This document shows positions 13,001 to 25,000 of a stretch of 64,000 nucleotides of DNA, in pieces (positions within the stretch are counted from its first letter, which is position 1; the number at the start of each line of letters is the position of its first letter). The stretch comes from Membranipora membranacea (Eukaryota > Bryozoa > Gymnolaemata > Cheilostomatida > Membraniporidae): contig OU612073.1 in assembly GCA_914767715.1 (NCBI GenBank), forward strand, positions 7,006,001-7,070,000, read 5' to 3'. Made by a program: the position numbers and the translations under genes. Below the pieces are notes generated by a model. It did no database searches and was not told the origin of the DNA. It was given only the letters and a program-made list of their open reading frames with translations.

Positions 13001-16000
13001 ACACTGATTCATTAGATTCTTGTCAAATGTATAAAATGGAATATATATTATGATATGGAATGCAAGAAAGTCAGCACACTGGAAGTGAGAGAACATTATC
13101 ACAAAATCCTTGCCTAATAATAAAATAATTGCCTATCAAACTTCTAAGATATTCTATGTTGTCTGTATCTATCTAATTCTATTTTGATACAAGATGTTGA
13201 CTCTCTCATGGACGGGGGAGAGGGGGCCATAAGCGGGGATGCAAGAGTTTGGGGGCTCTAAATAAAGATATACTAACCTGAAATTGTATTTTGAAGTCAT
13301 CATCAGCGTTCATACTATCTATATGTACAGGTGATCGTGATATCTGTGATATTGTCTCCCCTGTCTGTATATCCCAGGTCTGTAGGTCTCCGGAGAGATC
13401 AGAGCACACTATAAGATTACTGGAGCAGACGAGACACTCTATAGGCTGACTCAGTCCGTCCATGTATACATTACTCTCATCAGCTAGTATCTCCGTGTAA
13501 CGTATCTGTGGTGAACATAAAAAAAAGTCTGTTATATATTATCTACTTTTAACGATATACAATTTAATTTAGGTTCAAACATCAAGCATAAATTGTTCAA
13601 ATGTCATTTTTATGATCAAATTTTTCTTCGTCAAATTGAATTTTTTCTCCCTCTTTTCCAATGGCTGAAAAACATTCACACCGAAGGAAAGTTATGCCAA
13701 TAAATTTTGACAAAAACAATTTAAAAAAGATATAAAGGTCTGCTACTGATGTTCCTCTTTTGCACATTTTTTAAAAAAACGAATGGCATTTGCATAAAAA
13801 GATAAAAGATAGTTAAATACAGATATTTATTGGGAAGACACGAGTTCTAAGATTGACTAAAGTCAAAATAATTTAACACCACTTACCAGTCTGTTCTGTA
13901 GGGTATTTCTACCAGCAGATTTTCTCCACTTAGCGTAATCTCTGCGACACATAACGCTATACAGATATCTCAGTAACAGTGTCAGCAGTACCAAGCAGAG
14001 TAGGAACCCGACTATCAGACATGTCTGCTCGGCCGTACTCAGCATCCGGAACTGGGATACTAGAAGAAAGATCAAACACATGTATGAGAGTATAATCATG
14101 AGTGTGTGCGCCTCATCTCATTTGGAACACAATTGATGTCATTGAGCGCTTCTACCAACTTACTTATAGTGCTAATAGCGTATGCTGATTAATTGTCAGC
14201 TGATGGTATTATCTTCTAATTTTTAAGGGGACCTGGTGCGTCCCTAAACAACTTAGGATCTTAGGCTAGGATTCACCCTTAAAAATGATAGTATGATGCC
14301 CAGGCAATGTAGAAATGACACATAAATGACATATCGATGTACTAAAAGAGCAGGCAACAATCAGCAGGTGGTACTTAATATATTCTTGTCGGTCAAAATT
14401 TTCAGTAGAGCAGAATGTTTTCATTGGAAAAGGAACCCCGCTGCTCACCAAATAACAACCTCACTTGACATTATGAATAATAGATATTATGACAGTATTT
14501 TTGCTTTTGTAGTAAAGAATCGATTTAGAGGGTAGTTATAGGATGTTGACTTCGATGGAGCCTTGGCCTTTCAATAATACATATGGTTCATATTATGATC
14601 ACCCCTAGAAATCACCCCACATCAACATCCCATGTTCTATAATCAAGACATGGTGTTTTGGTGATTGCCATAAGCAACACAATAATATTGGACACTAAAA
14701 CTGGGAATCCTCTAAATGCAAACTACATCAATTTTATTCTGTTTGCTTTATTTGGAGTGGCTCCCCTCTATTGTTATACTTCTGACAGGATAAAGAACCT
14801 ACATTTAATTAACAATTGGTTTATCTATCAGGAATGTGAGAGCAACTCTGAATGTAGATAATTTGGAACACCTGACAGGTGATGTAACATACCCTCACAC
14901 TTATTAAGAGCTGACCTCAGTAGGCAAGAGGAAAGAATAAGGAATTAATAAGTTAACTGACCTTTAAGATTAACCCATTTGTGCAGAGTCTCAGAAGAGC
15001 TCTCCTCCTTAGAATCATCCTCATAGTCCACGGCCCCTTCACCACTCTCCCTGTAGGAAATGTATTTAAGTATTTGAAATTTATTACATAAGAACTATTA
15101 AATATATGTTTTATCACTGACCCTGCAATTCTGATATACAAAGAACCATCTATGCTTGTACACTATCAATAATGGTATCAATAGTGCACAATTACAATGT
15201 TGTGATTCCAATTAGCTGCTTCGCTGCATTCGGAAAACTTAACTAATAACCTATATCAGAAAACAACCAAAAATATGAAAGTTCAATGGGAGTTATACTC
15301 TCACTGACATAATACATTGGTGAGACAAAAAACTTTTGAAACACTACCGGAAGTGTGCAACCAATTGTGACTTTGGCTGTTTCTGGATTAATCAAAATTG
15401 AACTCATTGATGGAACTATATAAATTCAGAGTGAGCAATTTGGGAACAAGTTCTTCTAAATGATAATTTGCTTTAGTAAAGCAAATCTCATTATGATTTA
15501 AAGACCCCTAAGATGACCTTGATAAAGCATAGTGTGAACGTTAACTTACAGATTGGCAGCCGACCTCCCTGATGCTCCGTCACCAGGCTGCTGTATGATG
15601 ACTGAGAGTTTGATACTGGGTAGGAAACTGACGTACGTACCCACAATGCTCTTGTTATAAAACGAGAAAACTGCGGGCCAGTGCATAAATGATAAACGCT
15701 TCCAATTTTCCTCCTCATCCGCCTGATAATGAAAAAAACAAAAACATTAGCATTCCTGTAAAATTATTCAATTGTTGGTGATGGGAGTAAAAAGAACTTA
15801 CACAAGCTATACACAGATTATTTTGACATTGCTATCCTGCAACAGATACATTGTAATCAGTAGCACAGTGATTTGAGTGTCAAAAATAATGCTTGCTGGA
15901 TTTTCTGATGACAGATTTTTGAAGTACCTACATGATGAACAATTGAGTTTACTGATGACGCCATCCTTCTATCCTTCAGAATATCCTTTATACTGTCATG

Positions 16001-19000
16001 TAGCCTGGGATCTGACTGATTGAATACATTGTGATAAGGTGAAGGCTCTTCCTGCACCCCTCCTACTGCCAGTGTGATCTGAGTTTTGAGACTATCTATT
16101 ATACCAGTCTTGTACATGACCACTACGATCCATATTACAGTACACATCATGATGAGACGCTGCACAATACGGAACTGTGCTACGAAATTCATCACCTGCA
16201 AAAAAATACAAATAAATGTTCATGGTAGAATAGATATTGCATGGTGACAAAGAGAAAATAATGGTAACACTGAGATTGAACTATGGCACAAAAAGAAAAG
16301 CCTAAGTATGAGTGATTGCTTTTTGCTGAGGCTCAACAGGCCCTATAGACAAACATGTTGGGAGGTCCAGTCTACTCTACTTTCTTTCTGGTGATTGCAG
16401 GGAGATGACTTTCCCTCACATTGTTTCAAGTTAAATCAATCCCAATTACTTGATCGATGGGGAGCAACTCCGAATTAACATTCAATAACTCCCAACTAGA
16501 TCTAGTTGTTCTGGATGAACCAAACTGTTTGAACCCTATAATTATTTGATTTCCTGCGCTCAATTGAAAGGGTATTTATATAGTAATCTCACCTGAATGC
16601 GTTTAGGAATATGGAAGAGGGAAGTGACGGCGAAGCCTTCCTTCTTTACACTGGTAGATGGTATATTACCACTGTGTGTTCTTATGGCACCTTCAGCCGA
16701 ATCCTTATCACTCTATAAATCATTCAGACACAGAATGAATGAATTAGACGTGCAGAGAGTACAATAATATTATCGGAGTTATAAATTCTCTTTATTTTCA
16801 CATGGTCAGACAACTTATTCGAATGAAATCTTCCATTACCAAAATTATTTCATAGAAAACCGCAAATATAAAGTTAAGACTTAAAATTCCTTGTTGTTTT
16901 TGGTATAACCATGTGTGATTTTTCACGCGTCTGATATATTAACGTCGGGGAAATGATCATCGAAATGGGATGAAATATACAGATGAAAACAATACCAGTA
17001 GTGACAGTTAATGGTTTGATAATTACACTTGATAGAGGTATCTAATAGCATCAGAACCAGAAACAAGCTAACTTAACATGGGGATAATCTGTCTTATATT
17101 TGGGGTTCAGTTTGCTTTACAGCATTTTATCAACATTTTTGTATTTTTGAACCTCTGAACAATAATTCACATCATTCAAATTGTTTTAGGGCAAATGTTT
17201 ATTTAACAATTTGACATTGATAATGACTGAGATTTTTACCTGCACATGTAGATAGGCGTGTCCTCGGTCTAGATCACTTAATTCCAATCTTCTGATATCA
17301 ATACTGAGAATTGTAGCGAAGAAAACCATCTGTAGATAAAAATCTACCAGCAGGCCAATAGAGGCAAACAGGCAAAACTCCTGTATGGCTGGTACAAAAG
17401 TCAGAAATCTGTAAAAATAAACGTTAGAATATGACAACTGAACAAATTGCACTTTGTTGAACCACAGTAGATATTTCTATATTTCCTTAGTTATATTGTT
17501 TGCTTCCATTGTGGACAGTAGAAGATTTCATATATATATGTAGATATATATATATATAATATGTGTTATGCAAAAAATATTCATAAACAAAACTGTCCGA
17601 CTCAAATTTTTGTCGCGACAAGACAACTCCATGTTACAGAAGCAAGACTATATTATTCCGACAAGAAACAGAGATCACAAGCTCCACATTGTAATAAATA
17701 CTGGAGAACATCAAATCATTACAAGGCATTTAATTGTCTACTGGTTTCTGGGTAACAAGCTGAACCTTTTCTACTGCGATTGTAGCAACAGGAAAAGAAA
17801 ACTTACCCAAAGGCGAGTATGATAAGTTCTGTTATCAGGTTCTTGGTGATATACCAGCCTTCTCTCTTCAGTCCTTCAGCAATCCTAAACTTGACCTGGT
17901 AAGCAAACCAAAATTAGGAATACGGATTAGTTAATTCACTTAACTGGCCCCTCGTGCTGATGCTTTACTGTGCAGAATTTTAGCAGTGTTCATTGCTCAA
18001 GCGGCATCCAGGTTAGGTGCACGGACATCAGTCCAGGTAGCTGATGGTGGCACCCAATAGTGGTGGATGTGGGGGTGGCCTCTGGTGATGGAATGTCCCT
18101 GCGACTACCCAAATACCATAGCATGTTATAGTCAGGCAGTTACTTATGATAAAGCTGTGTCAGATTTGCATGGTAAAAAATTCAATTCTCTGCTTGGTAG
18201 GAATTATTGATGGTGAAAAAGTGCCTTCCATAAGGGAAGGTAGCTCCCATTCTCTGCATTATGATGTCACATTCTCATGGAAGTGATCGTGTCTTGTATT
18301 GCACATCCAGGAGACTGGTAGTTACATTCCCTTATGGAAAGCTCTTTTTCACCAACAAAAATTCGTACCAAGTAGAGAATTGAATTTTTTACCATGCGAA
18401 TCTGACACAACTTTATCATCATAAGTAACTGCCTGACTATAACATGCTTTGGTCTTTAGGTAGTCTTTAAGTTCAAGTCTCGACATCGCTGTCCATCTCC
18501 ATTGTAGGGGTGGGAGGTATAAACAAGGAAAATTTTTTTAAAGTTTGAACTTGAAAAGTAATGCGCTGACTTAGCGCACAGAGTAACTTTAGCATTGCGA
18601 TTGACATATGTTTGGGTTCTCTAGCTAAGTCCTAGAACATATCAAACATAAAGGACAATTCAGAAGACTCCATCTCCGATTCCCAAAAAGTTCCGGCACC
18701 ATCAAATAGTGCAAGCAATTGAAAAGGATATAAAATGACACTCATAAGGTTTAAGAACAATGTAACCCTTACTACCTAGTAACCTAGATCAAGTTAGATC
18801 CCTTATGCCAGCGTTGGAATTGCCCCCCTCTACTAACACACTGAAGGGGGGCAATTCCAAGGCGAGCAAAATGGATCAAACTTGATCTACTAGTAACCTA
18901 TTACCTACCCTGGAGACATAATATGGAAGCTACAAAATAAGCGCATCACCACAACTGTTACTATTCATATTTCTGGGATACTATCTCATTCTGAAAATCT

Positions 19001-22000
19001 AAATACAGCTCGGAGGAAGCAATAACATAATGTTTGCTGGTAGTGAAACTAAGCTTCAGCCAGCAACCAACAAGGAGAGTCTAGACAGTTATAGCTCATA
19101 GACTTGACAAGAATAAATTTACGCATGCTCCTTGTATTTTATCAAACATATGGCACTGCAATTTTTCAGGATGAAAGTTTTCAGCCTATAAGAATATCAT
19201 TAGATTCGGGGAAAATTCTCAGCGATACTTTCAGGATGAAATTTCCCAAGAGATTTTCAAGCGTTTTTGCTTATTTGAAATTCGATAACTGATCTACATA
19301 TTTTGTTAAAATTTGATGGCTTTTCTAAACAGAGTGCAAAAAATAAATATTCGCGATTATCGCAACCCATGAATCCAACAAATCTTTCACAGGTCACTTA
19401 ATTAGAATCTGTGAATATTTTCATCATGTAGGGGTGTTACAAAAATGAATCATCAAACACAATCAACGCTTGCTTTTGCTTGTCGTTCCATTAGCTAGCA
19501 AAAATCCAGTTACAAGCTATCACCTCTAAGTTGAGTGGTGTGCTGACAACAGATCTAGTTAGAACCAGTACGTTCTCCAGTCCAATAATAACCACCAGGT
19601 AAGGAAATATCTCTCCACTATTTACAGAGGGGGTAACTCCGAACACTGCACATATAGATATACTCATGAGAAGGGAGGCAACTACCGTAACTACCGCTGA
19701 TACTGCCAGTCCCCATTTAGATTTTACCTGTAGGAGAAAAAACACTAAGATTAAGTTAAGAGTTGAGTGGTTGACTCAGAGCAATAAACATGCAAATACT
19801 CTTGAGTATTACGTACTACATTTAAATACTGCTATTACGGTACTACATAAGAGTATTTATATGTTTATGCTAAGAGCTTATTGAAAGTATATACATGAAA
19901 CAACAATTTCTTTGTTTGTGAGAGAGAAGGTTTGTAATATCCCATGGTACGTAAGAAGGAAGAACGAGACAGTTTAGATTCAACAGAGTCATACAATTGA
20001 TGGTGTCATCAAGTGACACAATGTCTTTAGAATAACAAGATTGTTCCGCTACATGCAGTAGATTTGTAAGAGATACTATGTAAATCAAATAACTAGCCAA
20101 ACAGTTCAGAAAAAGGTTCATTGATTTCTGTTTCAATTAGCATTAGGTGACGGAGGAACAGTTCCTGGTGTTGCCATCGCCTGTTAGATTTCGCCAAGAG
20201 CATGAATAGACTTATTCGTTCTTAAAATCATCCGATGCTACTTTCCATCAACAAAATCCTTACATAGACACCAAAATTCATCATAAGTGACTAAACAAGC
20301 TATTATTAGTCTACGTTACTAAAATCATCCGCCCTTCTAATTACAGACTGGAACAAATCAACACACTGCACAGATTTACTCTTGAACCAGCTTACAGAAC
20401 TTCGTGCAAAGCTAATGGCTAGATGTTTTGATGTCACAACTCTCTATTTAAATTTTTTACTGGTGGCTCTGCTGGGCAAAGCCCAGCTGTGTCAGCGGTG
20501 GTTAAAAATATGATTATCTTTGCAGTGTAGCGCCGGTGCCAAAAAAATTACTTTTTGACCAGTTTGCCTTTAGATGCAATCTTTTTCAAATTGCTCAAAC
20601 TGGGGATAGTGTCAAATTATAAGTTAGAAACTTAGGCGCACTCGAACGAGTCATAACACTACAATGCAAGCTAGCCTCTAGAAACAGGCAATGTGCAAAG
20701 ATAACTGAGCTGAATTGAACGGTGCAAATGCAGGAAATGTCTAAACTTACCATTTCTATTTTCTGCACAGAGAAGTAGATGTAGAGGAATAGAATGAAGT
20801 AAGCAGCTATAAGAGGTGTGTACTCCACCAGGTAAGAGGTACTATTCTCTCTGTAACTATAATATAAGGGAAAGTCAGCGGCTATTACATCAATACCCTC
20901 ATGATCTTAATGACAGTTTTGATAAAATCTACTTTTCAACAAATTAGAATGTATGAAGTAGTTGAGATTAAAGACTGTATACTATTTGCTAAGATAGGTA
21001 GATGTTCATCCCAACAAACTAGAATATATCGGTTGGTTGTAAATGAAGACTATATATATATGTTGCTAAGAGCTGTGGATGAAACAAGGAATACTAGAAC
21101 ATCAGATAAATATTATACTGTAGTTTTATATAAGGAAACAATGTCAGCAAATTATTCCGATAGCAAACTGGCAAATCTAAATCTTGAGAAACAACTCCAC
21201 AGTTTTAAACTCAAGTAGTTACAAGATATCCTTCATGTCACCACCGCATCCGCAGGGAACTAAACACTACCGCTCTCACATGAGGGACCTGAACCGTCTC
21301 ATCATACTATGGGTTCCCCCTCATCGTCATAATCTTGAGTTCGAGTGAGACAAACCCCTACCATAAAGACTTACCTCACATGAGTGATGTGGTTTGTAGT
21401 GTTTTGATTTAGCACAGAGCTAAGGGGATACAACTCCAGCAGTTTATCAGTTAGTCCTTTTATGAACGTCTCATTGTAACTCTTGTATACTATCGTCACT
21501 GCGTATCGAATAGTACGCTTCTGCTTTCTCATGAAAAACTTGCTGAAACCTGAAAAAATAATGCGGTCACACATAAAACAACAAAGCGCTACTACGTTTA
21601 TTTCTAAGCCACAATTTTCACAGGGGATTAAATATACCACAATCATATTTTGGTCACCCAGTGCACTATGTTTGCCACACATACACACATTATGGTGCAC
21701 ATTCAAGTTTGCATGGTTTGTAATCCGGAAAGTCTTGTCAGTTGTGATAGGTCTATTTGGCCTTTTGGGAACTCTGGGCTGAATAGAGGCCCTTGAATTC
21801 TAAACAGTGTAAATAAAACTTGACAATTGTTGTTTTTAGTAAAAAGCCATTATAAAGAAAACAATTTATGTAGTGCATTAATACTATCATATTACAAACA
21901 TGCATAGTATAAAAAGTACAAACACAGCTAATATAAAAGGACTTGCATCAGCCACTCAAGCTAATGATCTGAGTTAAGACACAATACCACTCAAAAACCA

Positions 22001-25000
22001 AAAATACATTAGATCTATAAAAAATGTCTCAAGGTTCTGTTTCTGGCTTAGATCCAACCTGTCAAGAATTCACTCCAACTCGAGTAAACACAATTGGATA
22101 TCAACACAATAACTCTCAACAAACAAACAATAGTTGACATTGATAAAAAACAGTCCAAGGTTCCGTTTCTGGCTTACTTCCAGCTTGTCAAAAGTTCAGT
22201 CCCGCTAAAGTGAACACTATTGGATATCAAACATACAATGCTAACAAATTGAATTATTTGTTAATACGATGTGTTTAGAGGGCAAGAAATGTTGTAGAAT
22301 GGAAGCTACAGACCTGTATCAGACCAAGGAACTCCAAACAGGATTTCTCTCATTCTCGGGGCAGCTTCATACGAGAAATGTCCGGTGGAGTGGATAGTCT
22401 TTATTAACTCCTGATCAGCATCAAAACTCTACAACAGACAAGGAGTGAATGTAAAATTGAAATGTATGTTCCTAATTTTCAATGACCGACCTTGCAATCG
22501 TTATCAACATGCAAGCCACAACCTCCTGCTGTGTGTAGAAATCAACTGGAATTTTTGAAAGATTTTTTTACCGATGATAAAAAGCCCTTAGCTATACATG
22601 TCATACCACAAGTGAAATGCAAACATTGCCCTAACAACTTAAACATTTTTATCAGCAATTGCCTCCATAATTAGTAGGATGATCCTCTATGAACTGTGAG
22701 TAGCTGGTTCTATACTCTACACTAAACATTAGGGTGTACAAGGTTTATAACACTCCAAAAAATTCAATGATCATCTAAAATCTCACAAATACTATCAGGG
22801 CTGCATCGTAGGTGGGACCAAGTGCCAAAGCCCTGCCACTTTTTCAAGAGATCTTCCCTCATTTGATTCTTCCCTGAGCTTGGAAATTGGCGCAACATTT
22901 TCCGGCAATACTACACTGGCAGTTTTGTGTCACAATTTTTACTCCACATTTTTTTATTATTATCTAGCGAAACTTTTAACAAGGTCATTTTTCTAAAAAT
23001 CATAAGAGCACATTGCTTTTCATCTCCGATAATTTACTATCTACCCATACATTGGCACTTCCAGGTTATTATTATCCTTTTTTAAACTTAATCTTGATCA
23101 TTTCAGTTCACACAAAACGACATCAACCAACGACTACACCATGTCACCACCAGGCTGTTTATCAAAAAAAAATTCTGGTGTCCCAGTAGTTGAGGCAATC
23201 TGTTCAAGCTTTGGATGTTGCAATTAATATAACACCCGAAGTTATTTGCTGCTTTGCACAGCAGACAGACATTTCTGATCTATTCGCAATGACTCACACT
23301 CGCTTACTTGTCACATATATCGTTTCAGCAAATGCTGAAGATTAGCAGATTCCTAAACTAGCTCAATTCACAATAGAACACATATGAGGGAGGGGATTGG
23401 TAGAAATTGTTTGCTGTAACATCAATAAGTACCTCTTGTTGGCTCTGCCAGATATTAGATGGCGAGAGAATCAGGCAGTCAAATGTAGGAAGTAAGTTCC
23501 TCTCTCTAAGATTAGCCTCAGGCTCTGCCACCCTTAGACAGACATCAGCTATGGTACGCTGACCATTACCCGCCTCACCAACCTGTGGATAAATAAGGAT
23601 ACATTATAGCTTGAGGTACAAATCAATCAGCAGCAGTCACAAATATCTACTGGCAATTTGGAGGGATGATGAGTTTATAAAATAATTTTGCTACAGGTAC
23701 CTGTAGTCTGTCTATAGAGCCACTGTGTAATGTACTACAGGTACCTAAAGTGAATTCAGGGAAGTGAAACCTTAGCTTCAAGGAGTATGCCTAAAAAGCA
23801 GTAACAGATAAATTACACATACTGTATGTGGCTATATAAACAGTCCCAAGCCATTCCTACCTACATTTAATTGTGGGAGTGTTCAGTCAAACTGACAATG
23901 CACAGGCTATATCAGGTCTAAAATACAGCAGTATTTGTCAAACATTTTCAAGACAATTCAGTTCCTTCTCTGACTATCCTATCATATACCTGTTGTCTGT
24001 TAAAATCTGACACCATAATTGCAATAGGGACCTGTTTTTTTCCTTCAGACCGCCTTAGAACAATAATTGTCCATCAACACTTAAGAAGCTGGAGTTATCC
24101 TGCAAGCACCTGCAGGTAGACACTACTGTCATCGAGTATATATGGGACCATTGATGTTGGCAGCTGGTTTACTATTTTGGCAACAAAATGATACACATAG
24201 CCATAGCTAGTGTTATGTCATGTATCATACAGGTTGTGAAATAGAGCCTAAGTTTGTGCAACCTTTTCTTGTGCTCTTAGAACTAGCTAGATAAACAAAC
24301 TACCTACAGTTGATTCCATGTACTACATGTAATATCTTTGTGAGTAGATAAAAGAAGCATAATGTGTTTCAAAGAAAATTAAGCACTTCATACTCTTGGT
24401 TATACAGTTTCTACCGTTTTTTTTCTGGTGTAATAAAGGCATTTTTTGTTTGTGTATAGTTTTTCAGAAATATAACTAGCTGTTCACCTTTGATCACCAC
24501 TTCGAATAACATAGAGTTTAGTGTCAGTAGAATTGAATGAAAATGAGACATATCATTGGAAGACTTCTAGTCTGAGCCCCCCAGACTTTTGCCCCTCGCC
24601 CGACGGCCCCCCGGCGAGGGAAAGTCTGAGAACAATGCAGGATCTTGCGAGAGTTGTCTGCTCTTGAGTGCTTTAAGTTAATCAAGGGGAGCACTAAAAC
24701 TGCAATATCTATTGATTTCTATTCATGCCACCTATTATATTGCTCCAGGTATGAGAGTTTTCCAGTCAGACACTGGGAAAAGTAGCCTCATGTTTGGGAA
24801 ATACCCATGAGCAGAGATATTCACTGCCAAGTAGTGAAGAAAATGTCAGCCAGAATTTCTTTCATTTTGAATAAGGGCGGTCATTCATGACATTGACAAA
24901 AGGTCATACAATGTGTATTATTGGACCCTAGGCTATATGAAGTAAGATTAATGGAGAAGTAATGAGAGGAAAAATCCAAGGAAATCCTGCAAAGTGCGTA

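Noticed and set aside
20901-21218. 105-codon open frame in SCAP intron 6
   Set aside because: Lies over an imperfect tandem duplication of AT-rich intron DNA; opposite strand to SCAP and no homology seen.
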